Assembly: GCF_964204645.1 (NCBI RefSeq)
Contig: NC_134032.1
Span: 8,364,275-8,428,274 of the forward strand
DNA from: Tubulanus polymorphus
Taxonomy: Eukaryota > Nemertea > Palaeonemertea > Tubulaniformes > Tubulanidae
Direction: 5' to 3'
DNA: 64,000 nt
A program made the position numbers and the translations under genes. Below, piece after piece: positions 21,065 through 33,174 of the stretch (position 1 is its first letter; each line of letters opens with the position of its first letter). The notes beneath the pieces are model-generated. The model worked only from the letters and a program-made list of their open reading frames with translations, ran no database searches and was not told where the DNA came from.

Positions 21065-22199
21065 CGGTGTTGTCATATCGCGGAAAGACGGAATCGCGGA
21101 ATTTTCCAAAAACGCGGAATTTCTTCATTCTTACTTTAAATAGAAAACGGGTTTTCCCACGGGGGATACCCACTGTCGGACAGGGCACCGGACCGATCGA
21201 TGCAACGAGTTAGGTTCGAGTCCCATTATTTGCAGGCAATTTTATATGGAATTATTATATTACGATACCGTTGACTGGCTGCCACCTGTAGAAGAAGTCA
21301 GAATCAAGTGGGGTGAAAGAGACCAGGCACCTAATGTCTATTTCTACTGGGCAAACTTCGGTTATCGAAGTTCATCGACTTTTTGAGAACTTCAGAAACG
21401 AATATTATCAGATAAATATTGAGCACGTTCGCGGTGTCGGACCGTAGTTGTAGATGGTTGCAAACATGAAATCCTACGACCAAACAAGAATCGGTTCAAA
21501 TTCCTTCGTCAAATTCGTCCAGTACCGGTACCAATGAGATTCTTTTGATCCAAATAATCAGCATAGGAACATATATGTTATAGCAGTCACAAAGAAAACA
21601 TTAAAAAAAAACGAAATCATTTTATAATCTTTCATAGCATTTAATTCTAAAAGATAAACCACATTGCTTATAACAACAATGTAGACACACAACACGCATG
21701 AACAATCCTAAGCCAGAATGAAATGTACATAATGTCTATTTATTTTCGTCTGACATCGATCCAGTTCCACAGTTGTGAGTTAACTCTGAGTTACTTAGAA
21801 TCAATTCATTTCCGATGTTTTAAATCCAGAGACCAGAGTCAAATCTTAACTCGGAACTGAGTCCTGGAGAATGACCCATGGTGTCATCAAAAATCCTACG
21901 TTTACGTACCATCGATTTGTATTCCTTCAGTTAATGCAGCGATACTCTGTATCACTGAATTCGCAAAGCACGTATTGCCTAGGTTCTACATTATTTGGAA
22001 CAGTATCGTTAAGTTGTTGACTGGCGATATAATAAATTATCAAATACTAATTCCCGTGGTTGAAAACCTGGGTCCGATGCCCTGTCCGACAGTGGGTATC
22101 CCCGTGGGAAAACCCGTTTACTATTTATAGTTAACATGAAGAAATTCCGCGTTTTTGGAAAATTCCGCGATTCCGTCTTTCCGCGATATGACAACACCG
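21065..22199. mobile_element. 1135-bp TIR element with 9-bp target duplication
   Basis: The ends are about 130-bp inverted repeats starting CGGTGTTGTCATATCGCGG, with GGAATCGCGGAATTTTCC and GGGTATCC/GGATACCC blocks further in. The 9-bp target duplication CTGTCCTCT is exact (21056-21064 and 22200-22208). The open frames inside each TIR are mirror products and no transposase is seen. A 9-bp duplication with long TIRs suggests a Mutator-like or Merlin-like non-autonomous element. Skipping it leaves the host retroelement frame continuous, so the insertion came before or without damage at the junction. Confidence 0.92.
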
Positions 22200-22249
22200 C
22201 TGTCCTCTGCAGGAATCTCCTCTCGAAGCTTCTTAAACTCGAATGAGAA

Positions 22250-23000
22250 AGCACTGTCTAATCGTGTCTGTAACCATACCTAACCAAACTTTAGAATTAG
22301 ATGGATCTATCTCGGACTTTGGAAGGCTGATGAAATAACCAAGCCGAATAAGAACTTGAGCCACCATGTAAATTGCTAAGTTTGCTCTCTAAAACCCTGT
22401 ATCTCTCCAGGCTGTCGAGTGCATAATTCACCTACTGCTCTATCGTCGATATATTGCAAATCTGGGACCCCTAGAGAACGCTAATAGTTATAGGAACCAT
22501 GCCAATCAACTGATAAATGAACGCCGAGGCTTTAAATCCAAAGGGAATGACCCTATAAACATAGTACTCGCCCTTCCAAAGTAGCCCAAGATAAGGTTCG
22601 CTTTCAGAAGATACCCGTACGTGATCATAACCACTCTAATCGTCTAACGTTGTGAAAAAAACAGTTTTCTTTGAAAATGTACGGGACCATATTAAGTCTG
22701 TCAAGCGAGAAAGGACAATCTTTAACCCAGAGGTTCAGGAAACGTTCGTCGTGACAAAGCCTCGGCTTGGTGGGTTCTGCAGTTAAAGGCATAACCAAAG
22801 TAGGGTGAACGCATTCCCCCACCTTTCCCCATCGTCCCAAAGAACCATTGCAAATCCTTTCTTGTAAAGACTTAGAAATGAAATCCTCGAATCCCACACA
22901 TGATTTGTTATTAGCCAAATGGATACGAGAGGGGGCGACCGAGTCATACAAAGTTCCACCAAACTGCCCTTTAAAAGGTTTTAAAGATCCGGGATATGAA
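22250..23000 (-). pseudogene. DIRS-like reverse transcriptase
   Basis: Motifs in order on the minus strand: the pre-RT segment (GFEDFISKSLQERI), the RT motif RLCHDERFLNLWVKD at about 22780-22735, PFSLDRLN, a frameshift near 22660, a DDWSGYDHV-like block, VIPFGFKASAF at about 22545-22510, and the catalytic YIDD at 22442-22453. Frameshifts and stops at several points show it is dead. The order and wording match DIRS-like polymerases. Confidence 0.8.
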
Positions 23001-23790
23001 CGCCTTTAACGACCCAATTCCTGACCTTCGTGTCATTGGGTCCGAACATTTTGACCATTGTTCCGGGAAGTTTAAGACGTTTCCCGCGCAAAATGTCCCC
23101 GGATCAGGGAAGCTCTAATTAACCGGGGAGATGAATCGGAAAGTCCAAGGATCTGAAGCAACCTCTTCTGCGGAGACGAAATGGCTAAGACGCTGAACAG
23201 GTGATCCTTCTAACAGGTGATCTTACCACAATCTCTTCTGAGGAAAACGGGGACTGGAGCTGAAACAAAAGGATCAAATCTCCTAGTAACCCAAAAGGAT
23301 CTCCTGCCAACCCCTAGCCAACATGACAGAGCCATGTAAACGGGCAGCTAAGAGACCCGCGGCTAGAAGGAAAGCAGAGGAAGAAAGACAAAAACAAGTC
23401 TATAAATACATTGAGAAGATTTTTTAATAAATGTCCTCAACAAGTAACAAGAATCATGCTAATACACAATGAAACAAACCGGTTGTCTATAAAGAAATTA
23501 AGATAGAGGAGCAAGAAATCTACCCATATCGACCCACACGTCACCGCACCCGTCGATGTATAACTGTCTGCTCTAAAAAAAAACAATGAAATCAGACAAA
23601 GGAAATAAAGGAAATTCCACCACTCAAATGCTCAAATACTACATATAAATGAGTGAATATGAGAATGATAGATCAGTTATAAATCGACCGGCAAATAATA
23701 CTATCGTACACACGGGGAAGCAACTTTAATGCGGAGGTTTTTGGGATGAACCCCCGCGGTTATAATTATGTTTTGTGATCCTGAAATTCC
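23001..23790. other. Remnant between polymerase and LTR-like repeat, no intact gene
   Basis: About 23000-23300 still reads on the minus strand as broken retroelement protein (NWVVKGVHIPDL near 23000). From 23400 to 23790 nothing is recognised. Confidence 0.4.
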
Positions 23791-23791
23791 T

Positions 23792-24341
23792 GAAAATCCA
23801 ATGAAAATACGAGAGTGAATCTTTAATTGCAGATTGGGTTTATTTGATGAAATCCAAAGTCAGAATAATAAGATATTAAAAGTCATAGTTCATACATTTG
23901 AATATACATGATTATACTAATAATAACTGAGATTATACATCATATCGTCATAACACCTTGTTGACTAATTATATAAATATATATATGTATATATATACAG
24001 AGTACTCAAATTGCCAGCTTAAGTTTTAGTTTGTAATTCGAATATATGCGTCTTGCATGGTTTAAAGCAAAACCTAATTTCAGTAATTTGTAATTCTAAT
24101 TTACATTCGATTTCTTTAATAGTCCAGATCCATAAGGATCGGTAGAATACTTCACTCGGGGGAGGCGAGAATATAGCAGACAAATTATACTATATTGTTT
24201 TAGGCCTAAGCTAAGTTGTAATAAATGGAAACACTATGAATAACAAAGTGTACTAAATATCTTACCTGAAAATCCAATGAAAATACGAGAGTGAATCTTT
24301 AATTGCAGATTGGGTTTATTTGATGAAATCCAAAGTCAGAA
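23792..24341 (-). repeat. LTR-like segment with a duplicated 75-bp block
   Basis: A block of about 75 bp (plus-strand start CCTGAAAATCCAATG) occurs at 23792-23868 and 24267-24341. On the minus strand each copy contains AATAAA and ends TTTTCAG. The copy at 24267 is followed by GTAAGAT, a splice-donor-like sequence, while the copy at 23792 is followed by GAATTTCAGG. This is the same plan as in the 873-bp repeats at 32302 and 35208, so it is probably the LTR of a related element. No partner LTR is seen in the window. Confidence 0.55.
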
Positions 24342-24790
24342 TAACCCAGCTAGGCCTGAGCTGGACCTTGATGACTCTGGCTCCACCTACAAACCCAATC
24401 TAGCAAAGATTCATCTGATTGGAGGATCCAGGTACTTGGGCTCTGACAACGGATAGATGCCAGATTGCCAAGAAAACAAACTTTGTAATTAGTGTCACCA
24501 TTAAGTATCTAGGCAAATGTTGGTGTTTGTTGACTTTAAGATACTATGAGAACAAAGCTTCTCAGACCAGAGTAACTAGGCTTGGCAGTCATAAATGGTA
24601 CAAAGAGAAACAAGAAAATAATCTCAGATATAAAATGATTGATAAAATGTTATTTTTCAAAAATGTAACTCTGATATTTTAAAAGCTATATTTATGCAGA
24701 TCAAATCTATGTCTACCATGACATAGTTATTCCAAAAATGAAACTGCCAAATCAAGAAAGTACGTTTTGGAAAAATGAATAATATTGGTT
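24342..24790. other. Intergenic or insertion remnant
   Basis: An 87-codon plus-strand frame at 24419-24682 shows no family features. No other feature is supported. Confidence 0.3.
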
Positions 24791-24806
24791 TGCTATACAA
24801 CCGTGA

Positions 24807-25860
24807 TTAGACCTTGTCCTTCCTATCAGGACAGGATTTAATGTAATGCCCTCTACCCTTACAACCGACACACACAGTATTCCTTAGAAGGAGCGGGCGT
24901 CCAACGGCGGTTGAAACTCCCCCGACCCCTAAAGGAGTGAAAACCATAGAAGTGCGGTCTCCACGGATTAGACCAGCCAAATGGAAAAGAATCAAGTGCC
25001 TCTTTCCTCTCCGGTTTCAGATCCGGAGGCTGGGGTTTATGCTCCTTCCATGTAGCAGCTATTTAAGCAACTTTCTTATCTTTCGGGGAGCCTATGAGAC
25101 GGAGAGCCAAAGGTTGCAGAGCGTCAGAGTCGATATCTTCCTTAACAGACCGCACAACCGACTTATTGAACTTGGCCTCCTTGGCGTTTTCTTTGGCTGC
25201 TTTATTCTCCAAATTTTCAAGGCAACCCAAAAGATAGAAACGATCGAAATAGTTTTTTGGCCTTCTCGCAACCGCCCTTACCTGCTCTAAGGGGGCTTCC
25301 AGAGAAAGATCCGCCAAACTCTTCAATCATCCTTCAAGGGACGAAATCCTAGCCAACAGAGCTTCACTGCACGACCCGTCCACGAGCGAGCTCGAACAAG
25401 GATCCTTCGGATCAGGATCTGGTTTCTTCCGTTTAAAACATGGCAACTCAGGTGTACCCACGACCACCTCGTTCGCGTGAAGTATCAAGAAGTGAATGAA
25501 TTGCACAGGCTTATCGGACGGCCAGTTTGCAACTTCGAGCAAGTGCTCGAGCTTCTTTCCTGACAAAACAAAAATGGTAAACACAAATAAACCAAAAGAT
25601 CTCAATTCCGCCCCGCAGAAACAGAAAACGCAGACAGAACAAGAGTTGCCGGTTAGAAAATACGTCACGTCCTTCAAATACTTCCCAGGAGCAGTCTCCA
25701 AATGTTTAAGGCGCTCAAATCTTGCTAGGGCGCTTATAATCGTGTCACACCGCGCTGAAACTGATCTCAGGAAGTCGAAAATATCGACCCCACCAACGAA
25801 TCGGCCTTCTTCAAAACGACAGGATCCATAACAAGACACCAGACGAAAGCGTACTGACAA
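24807..25860 (-). pseudogene. DIRS-like gag remnant with zinc knuckle
   Basis: Three adjacent minus-strand frames (25327-25860, 25063-25326, 24807-24995) read as one broken gag. The last contains a CCHC knuckle, CVGCKGRGHYIKSC. Frames change at about 25326 and 25000-25060. The region lies upstream of the polymerase relic in the order expected of a retroelement. Confidence 0.6.
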
Positions 25861-25869
25861 CCAAGGGAA

Positions 25870-27238
25870 GTATGGCTATATATCCCCAGAACACGGAATC
25901 AAATGCAAACCTCAGGATTGAGAAAAGAAAGAAAAACAAACCACAAAGGGTTCCACGATACGCAACGAAAAGGCAAACAAAGGGTAAAGGACCACAAAAC
26001 CGAGACAAACCTAGCTCAACACAACACCCAATCCTTAACGCCAACCAAAGCGAAAATTCTACACTATGAAAACCCAAAAATAGAAGCCAACCAAGGGAAA
26101 CTTGTAGACAAAGGTGGAAACGATACCAAAAGCACCGAGAAGTAAATAAAACAGATCACCGTAACAAACATAATCCTAAAAACCCCACCACCAAACAGGG
26201 TTAAAGGAACTACAGAAGACGGTTGAAGAATCCTTAATCAAAAATGTTATTAATTAATATCTGTATCTTAACGGTTTTTTTTTTGTTTTTTTTTAAACTT
26301 CATTTACAAGAAACTTAAATCCGGGGAAAGACTGTAAGATCACGACCAGAGATGCACCAACTCGCACCCGAGGGTTCGCACATGGACATAAATGAACATG
26401 CAAAACCCGAACTCCCTCAAAGAAAAACCGACAGCAGTCCACTAACCGCTCCAAAATCGAAACACAACAAATGAACTGGCAGAGGATGAAAACAAAGCAA
26501 CGAAAGGGTGACCCACGAGCAAATACGAAAAAGCGAATGCAATCAACCAGAACACCAAATCCTACCAAAAGCTCAAGCTATCCTCTCGCAACCGACCTTA
26601 ACGAACACTAGATTCCTGGATCTAAACAAACACCATCGAGCTCCAAAATATTCAAAACAACTCAACAACTCCCGATTGGATCTTAAAAATCAATCTAAAA
26701 CCTAAAATCCCTTCAACTAATCGATTAACATCATGAAACCAAATGAAACTAAATTAACATACACGATCCTCAAATCCCATATGAAACTCTCCAAAATCAA
26801 CCAATACAAAATCTCTCACACAGAAAGTTCTCTTTTCAAATTCAAACAGAGGTCACAGCAATGGACCCGACTGAATGCTCTAGACCACCACGCACTAAAT
26901 CGATACAAACTCAACATAAAAGAACCAACCGAGGGTAAAAAGGAAAATCCAAGAAAAGGTGACGCATACAAGCGTATGCAAAAGGGCGAGGAAATAACAC
27001 CAACGAAACCTAGGGCCTAAAACCTATACCACCACAAATAATTAGAAATGATTCCAAAATATAAAAATTGGATATTCTTTTTTTTTAATGTTTTTTTTTT
27101 TAATTCCATATCCTTTGCTTCCTCTCTACTCCTTTTTTAAATCCTTTAATCCTTGGACTCTTAGAAAACTTCTTTTTTTCTTTCGATCTCTAAACTTCTG
27201 TTACTCAAGAATTAAAATATATCATACTCCATCAACTC
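25870..27238. other. Strand-skewed spacer upstream of the DIRS-like relic
   Basis: The plus strand is strongly A- and C-rich and poor in T and G over more than a kilobase, with poly-T tracts at about 26275 and 27080-27100. Several open frames (up to 95 codons) are explained by the low frequency of stop codons in such DNA. No protein family is visible. Confidence 0.5.
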
Positions 27239-27560
27239 AATCTCCGGTCTACTACCAAAGCAGACCCACGACGTTAGACTAAAACGTCAGATTCAAGCCT
27301 CCGGTTTGCTAGTCAGGCAAACTCACGGCGTTTGACCAAAACGCCAGGCTTAGCCTCTCGGTTCGCTGGTCAAGCAAACTCAACGACGATACCCAGAACG
27401 TCAGGCTACAAGTAAAAATCTCACCAGCCTCCGTGGATCCACTACGAGAGTAGATTCACGATGTTTGAACAAAAATAAAACAGGCTTGACCTCCGGTTTG
27501 CTGGTCAAGCAGAGCCTCTCGGTCCGGCTAACTCAACGACGATACTCCGAACGTCCGGCT
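27239..27560. repeat. Degenerate tandem array, about 60-bp units
   Basis: Units begin CCTCCGG or CCTCTCGG, contain GGTTTGCTGGTCAAGCA and end with AACG..CAGGCT. Five to six diverged copies are present. Facing CGTT/AACG words give each unit partial dyad symmetry. Confidence 0.7.
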
Positions 27561-27764
27561 CAAAACAAAGAAAACTCCCCACAGGCAATACACACACGCA
27601 AACTCAGCCAACGTGAAAGGAAACACGTCCTGCGGCTTTGAAAATCATTGACTACTTCCGTAAGTCCGCAGCGCCGCGTGGTGAGAATAGCCTCATGTAG
27701 CCATCGCTGTGTATCTACATCTACATCTACATAGGATACTGCATATGAACCGCGATCGCGCGTT

Positions 27765-28550
27765 TTACGATGCAGGGGGAAGGTGGTGCGATTTGGTGGT
27801 GGGTACTGAGGCAGCAGAACATATCACATGGCTCATCTCCTGACTGATGTTGTTCCAGTCCACAACTGTTCTCGGGAAGAAGCAGTTTCGAAACTCCTCG
27901 GTCGATGTTCTAAACTGTAGCAGTTTACAATCGTTCCGCCGTCTAGTTCTTCCGGATCCTTTGTTGATGTAATTTTCTTTGTGGATAGCAGGGACTGTTC
28001 CGTTTACTATTCCAGCCATGAGCGCTATGCGATTTTCTTGGCGGCGGGAGGTTAGGCTTGACCAATTCAGTTCCTCCAGCATTCTTGTGACGCTATTGGT
28101 ACGCTTATAGTTTCCGGTCACGACTCTCGCGGAGATCTCGAGATGTTCAATGTTCTTTCGGTGGTACGGTTCCCAGACTGTCGACGCATACTCAAGCTTC
28201 GATGTGACCAGTGAAATATAGGCTACCTCCTTTAGAGGTTTCGGGGCGTACCGAAGGTTACGCGTTACAACGCCCAGGGTCCTGCTAGCAGAGGCAACGG
28301 TTGAGTTGATGTGGGTATCCCATTTCATGTCATTTGACAGCGTGATACCCAGATAAGGTGTTGAGGTGACAGTCTTCAGGATGTGGTTTCCTAGCGTGTA
28401 CGGTCTACTTGATGATTGACGGGTGATCGGTAGGATGTAACACTTAGCTGCATTAAAACACATGCCCCAGGTTTCCGCCCGTGCCTGCAATGAGTCGAGG
28501 TCCTGTTGTAGGGTGTGCTGGTCCTTGATGGAGTTTATTTCCCTATACAA
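27765..28550 (-). pseudogene. LINE reverse transcriptase, C-terminal part
   Basis: The 261-codon frame starts just after the catalytic site (LLYREINSIKDQ) and contains LEYASTVWEPYHRKNIEHLE and FFPRTVVDWNNI, both typical of the thumb and C-terminal end of CR1/Jockey-type enzymes. It ends with a stop 30 bp before the repeat tail, so the 3' UTR is very short. The FADD block that should precede it is deleted at about 28560-28580. Confidence 0.85.
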
Positions 28551-28569
28551 CAGGCAGTCAGCACTCCTG

Positions 28570-29157
28570 ACTCTACTGTAACCGATGCTGACTTAGCCCC
28601 TCCACGATAACTTCCTGGACTCTCCCGCAAAGAAAGTCAGCAATCCAGTCGCGAGTTGCTCCTTGGATTCCGTAGTTGTCGAGTTTCATTAGTAGACGCT
28701 GGTGGGGTACCTTGTCGAAGGCCTTCTAAAATCTAACACAGCCACATCAATCTGTTTCTTCTTATCAAAGGACTCAAACAAGTCGTGCATAGTTACTATC
28801 AGCTGTCTCACAAGAGTGACCCTTTCTGAAGCCGTGTTCATTTGATGACAAGATACCGTGCTCTTCGCAATGTTTGAGAATGCTTCTACATATTATATGC
28901 TCGAGAAGCTTGCTACAAACACATGTTAAAGAGACGGGTCTATAATTTTCTGCTTTGTGACGGTCGCCCTTCTTGTAGACAGGTGTTATGAATGCTTTCT
29001 TCCAATCCGAGGGAAGTTTGCCCTGTTGTAGCGACTGTTGGAAAATTGCTGTGAGGATTGGTGCTATCTCTTCTGCAGCCTCTTTCAGTACACGATTCTG
29101 GATGGCATCTGGCCCACAGGCTTTTCCTGGATTGAGATCAGCTAGTAATTTACACAC
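28570..29157 (-). pseudogene. LINE reverse transcriptase, N-terminal part
   Basis: Frame 28774-29157 carries NPGKACGPDAIQNRVLKE, LPSDWKKAFITPVYKKG and NYRPVSLTCVCSKLLE, the first RT motifs. After a frameshift near 28780, KAFDKVPHQRLLMKLD and GATRDWIADFL follow at about 28730-28640. The sequence then jumps to the region after FADD, showing an internal deletion of the polymerase core. Confidence 0.85.
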
Positions 29158-29179
29158 CCCGTCCTCATCAACAACTGTG

Positions 29180-30130
29180 TCATTTGCTGGGGGGAATTTT
29201 CGCCCGTGTACCGGCGGGCCTTGGATTCGGCATTACTGAACAGTGTGCGCTTAGGGGGGATACACCCGTACTGTCTTTTTTCTTCGATTTAATCTGCAAA
29301 AGGAGCGATTGCGATTCCTCAAGCGATTGGTTTAGAACTCTCTGGACGTATTTTCGATGAGCAGCATTTAGCAATCGACTGGTTAGCTTCTTTTGGGATT
29401 TGTAACGTGCCATGGCTGCATCTGAGTAGTTTCTCTTCATTCTAGATTGCTTTCCTTACGGTGTGGTTTAACCATGGTAGGCTATTTTTGTAACCACCTA
29501 CTGTATTATGGGGGATAGTTTCCTGGGTTATACGCTGGATACCAGCTCTAAACATCATCCAATTTGAATCCACCGATCGCTTGTCGAACTCATCATTGAT
29601 GATGTCTTTACCTAGGTTCCTCACTTCCGATTTTAACTTCGGCCAGTCCGCTTTCCTGAAACAAGGCACCTTACGCTTTGGAGTTTTGGTCATCATTGGT
29701 CTGCGTCTGCGATCACGGTTTCATGGTCACTCAGCCCAGGTGCAGTTTGTATCTTTTTCACTAAGGAGGGGTTGGATCTAATAAGTAGATCCAGTAATCT
29801 TCTCTTGTTTGCTCTACCTGTATTTGTGATAGCCCATGTTGGTTTTGGATATCAATCAGTCTCTGGCAACTCCTGGTTTATAAGCACCCGAGAGGACTCA
29901 GTGTGTATCCCAGTCGATGCCTCCACAGTTGAAGTCATCGCCCAGGATGATTGTTTTCTCAGCACTTTTATCGGGCAGGCGGTTTAGCGACTCATTGAGT
30001 TGTTCAAGTTGTTCTGCATTCTCATCAGGGGGCCTATAGAAACTCCCGACAAATAACGACTTGCAGTTTGCTAGATGTACCTTGACCCAGATGATTTCAG
30101 CCTTTGAGTCTGCGTCGGGTAGGTGTAGAT
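29180..30130 (-). pseudogene. LINE endonuclease and linker remnant
   Basis: Frames at 29180-29440 and 29442-29696 belong to the linker between endonuclease and polymerase (for example MKRNYSDAAMARYKSQKK). From 29700 to 30130 a broken frame shows the end of the APE-type endonuclease, with SFYRPP and GDDFNCGGIDW. A stop follows soon after that last motif. Confidence 0.75.
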
Positions 30131-30149
30131 AAACCTACGATACATACGA

Positions 30150-31470
30150 GCTTCAAAGGATTGGCAGTTTGAATGATTTAAAACTGTTAGTTGTTTTTTT
30201 GTATTCTGTGCCATATGTGGCGGGGGGCAATGGAGCAGTTGCATCCAGAAATATTTGTAAAAGTACCTTTTTTGCAAATATGATCGTTTTCTTATAGAAC
30301 CACCCTTTTTCTGGGTTCTCTGCCCTAAAAATTCATATGTTAGTTACGAAAATTAGTTCTGAAGACTGCTCAAGCACAACGGCCCTAATATATCTGAAAC
30401 CATGGGGTTAATTTGACCCCGTGCCCAGAATCGCGGTTTTGTGAGTTTAATTTTACTTTAGGCCACACCAAAAGAAAACCCTGTTTCTCGGGCCCGACCG
30501 ACCCGATATTTCGCCATTTCAAATAATCATTTTCAGAATAGAATATAATTGCCTACCGACCCTTTTTCAAAATTTTGGGTGAAATAACTTCTTTTTAAAT
30601 GTATGTGCAACCGACCGACTACCAAACTCTCAATTCTTGTAAATTCTCGTAAATATTTTTTTCTTTTTAATTCAATCGTGATGCCGGCACTGATATCAAC
30701 ATTCAAGTGCAACAGGTGAAAAAGTATTTTCAGCTGAAATTTGTTCAACCGTGAATGATCGTTTAACTACGTACGTTTCGTTAGTTACGTCATCTAACAT
30801 GGCAGTACACGTGATATTTCTTGATTCTGCGCACATGGTGGAAGATTAAATGTTAACTTTAAGCCCAATGAAATAAATCATTACCATTTCTTTGAACTGA
30901 TGCAATATCTCGGTACCGAGCTTTCATTATAACACCAATAATTGTGACTGATAAAGACTGGCTTAATTTTAATCAAATGGTCATTTTTATGAAGATGGCC
31001 ACAAATCACGAACCCATGGAATAACCGGGTATTGCAAGTATCTTCAGTCTACTATAAATACCACTAACATGCCGACTCGACTCAAAGATTTGGCACCATA
31101 ATAGCCACAGTTTACGCATATAGGCATTTCGTAAGTTGAAAAATATTACGGAGCCCTCAACAAACCCTGAAAGCAAATCACCGCATCTACTGCAATGGCG
31201 ATTTACGTTACAGCATTGTGTCGATTGCATGCATTCTCTGTAGCTCAAGTCGTAGGATTATCCGCGACAGTCATCCAGTACTATTGAAAACTAGACTATG
31301 CGTTCTACTCGTACTTGAGAATATCCAATTATCTCACAATAGCTCTATTGTAAGCAAGAAAATGCGACATGGTAGAATCTATCTCGCTTTAAAGCTGGGT
31401 CGTGCAATAAAATAAACTGATTTGTTCACTTAACAGCGGCCACGGCATGTATACAAAATGATAAAATACG
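30150..31470. other. Intergenic, partial echo of receptor flank
   Basis: No gene. About 30700-30930 resembles 1040-1330 in word order and may be a fragment of duplicated receptor-locus flank. The rest is unassigned. Confidence 0.4.
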
Positions 31471-31712
31471 CAGGCGCGGATCCAGGATTTTTTCCAGAAG
31501 GGGGTTCATAAAGAATGTTAAGTTTATACCGCTTACTAAAATCTCTGATAGGGGACCTATATGGCATATTGTTTGGCCAAACATAAGATGATATTTGTGC
31601 CGATAATGTGGTACTGTTCGCCCGCGTTTTCTTGAGTACATTCCTTCAAGAAAACGATTCAAAGATTTTTTGGCAGCTGGCAGGGGGTTACCCCTCTCTG
31701 GGTCCGCGCTTG
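31471..31712. mobile_element. 242-bp hAT-like MITE
   Basis: The left end CAGGCGCGGATCCAGG and the right end CTGGGTCCGCGCTTG are inverted copies with few mismatches. A subterminal AGGGGG occurs at both ends. ATACG sits directly outside each end (31466-31470 and 31713-31717). The CAGG termini resemble hAT MITEs, but the visible duplication is 5 bp rather than 8. An open frame across it is not a gene. Confidence 0.75.
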
Positions 31713-31717
31713 ATACG

Positions 31718-32301
31718 CATTGGATGAAAGGTTTTTAAGTGGATCTTAACATTGTGGTCCAATAGTCCCTTTGGTTTTGGTTTCGGTGTTATTCATATTT
31801 TTCACTTTTATATTTCTGTCAGTTCGGATAGCTTATTTATACCACCTAAATGCTTTGTTCATCATTTCTACTTTATTCAGGTTCGTTTTATTCCTCTTAT
31901 ATCTACGTTCATCCGGCGATAGTTTCTCCTAGGTTTTTTGAATCTTGGACTTAACCCCTTATCATTAGTGACCGTTTCCTCAATTTTTACCCTTTTCTTC
32001 TCTAAACCGATTATTAAAACTGCAGTATTGATCATAATATCAGTTAGAATATTACTCGCACCTCCAGCGTCGGTATTATGATGTAATAGTTCTATATTAA
32101 GTTAATCAATCAATTGGTTCTTATTTTGTGGTTTCAGCTTAATTCTATTGGTTCCAACTCTTCTTTATCCCATCTAATCATAGCATTTTGACGTATTGAC
32201 GTATATAACGTTTGACGAATGATCCCGTTGATTCGGTTTTGGTAAAATCCCACTTCTGATTTGGCGGGGGAGCGTAATCCTAATAGCGGAACTTAGTAAC
32301 T
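31718..32301. other. Intergenic with a possible coding relic on the minus strand
   Basis: On the minus strand about 32100-31860 reads as roughly 75 codons without a stop, rich in charged residues. It is flanked by stop-filled sequence. No family was recognised. Confidence 0.25.
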
Positions 32302-33174
32302 TTAGCAACGGACTTTTTGCGCGTTGCCAATTTTACAAAAACTGAAAATTCAAACGATTGAATTTATGTGTTAATACCAGTTTATTTGACGTCTTAATCA
32401 GTTGGATAGCAGGCACAGAGTGATGATAATTAGTTACAGTATATACAGAATAGAATCAAATATTATACTACTTGATTACTCATACTTCATCAGATCGTAA
32501 CTGAGATTGTCCTAAAATGACTTTTCTTTAACTACATACTTAATACAAAGGCCTATTTCTACAAACAAATAATCATTAGCCGTCATTTTAGATTAAATAC
32601 CTAATCTATAAAAATTGACTCTCAGTACCAAATGTACGTGTTACATAAAGGTCTGATTTCTCAGCTAAGCCTAGGTACACATTTATGCCAAAACATATAT
32701 AAGATTTAACTATGAAAAATGGATGTAACTCACCTGAAAATTCAAACGATTGAATTTATGTGTTAATACCAGTTTATTTTACGTCTTAATCAGTTGGATA
32801 GCAGGCACAAAGTGATCAAATCTGTGCTGCCAAAAACCAAGTTGATTAAGACACTCCCATCAAGAAATTAGTGACCAAAACTTCTAGCGATTGGTTCATC
32901 CAAATCTTAATGACCTATTAAGACACTAATTACCTGATGAGAGCTAAACTAGTTGCGAGGGCAGGTGAGTTGAGAGTTGTTTATATTGCTATTACATCAC
33001 TTATTCAAAAATAGTGCCAGTTCGCTAGGCAGACAAAATACTCAATAAACAAGACAGCCTACTTGAGCTGCCAAAACGGTATCCGGGTAAAAGTGACAAA
33101 GACTAAGGGTTAGATCCATTAATGGACATAGGAAAAATCTACAAATATGTTTTCTTAGCTACAAATGACCTGGC
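32302..33174 (-). repeat. Terminal repeat of the gag-only element (left copy)
   Basis: It is nearly identical to 35208-36080. Inside, an 80-bp block (plus-strand start CTGAAAATTCAAACG) occurs twice, at 32345 and 32737. On the minus strand each block contains AATAAA and ends TTTTCAG. The outer copy (32737) is followed by GTGAGT and the inner one (32345) by TTTTTGT. Confidence 0.85.

Larger units (their letters stand above)
20041..25860 (-). mobile_element. Decayed DIRS-like retroelement
   Basis: On the minus strand the order is a gag-like region with a zinc knuckle (25860-24807), a reverse transcriptase with YIDD (about 23000-22250), an RNase H-like region (21060-20632) and a downstream segment (20613-20041). 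That segment contains GHSVDLMALD and RPIWWPYARF, typical of the DIRS-like polyprotein C-terminal to RNase H. Many frameshifts and stops are present. No tyrosine recombinase or methylase was found downstream of 20041. It is interrupted by a TIR element at 21065-22199, and probably by other repeat DNA at about 23400-24790. DIRS-like is assigned from motif style; a related tyrosine-recombinase group is possible. Confidence 0.7.
27715..30130 (-). mobile_element. 5'-truncated LINE with short-repeat tail
   Basis: The minus strand holds an endonuclease remnant (SFYRPPDENAEQL and ILGDDFNCGGIDWD at about 30040-29900), then a linker, then reverse transcriptase. The 3' end at about 27715-27735 is a (TGTAGA)n-like hexamer tail, CATCTACATCTACATCTACA on the plus strand. 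The 5' part of the endonuclease is lost. Internal deletions and frameshifts make it dead. The protein style is CR1/Jockey-like. Confidence 0.85.

Noticed and set aside
25811-26568. Minus-strand frames of about 90 codons rich in Phe, Val and Cys
   Set aside because: The region is strongly strand-skewed, which lowers stop codons; no family features, and frames are open in several phases.
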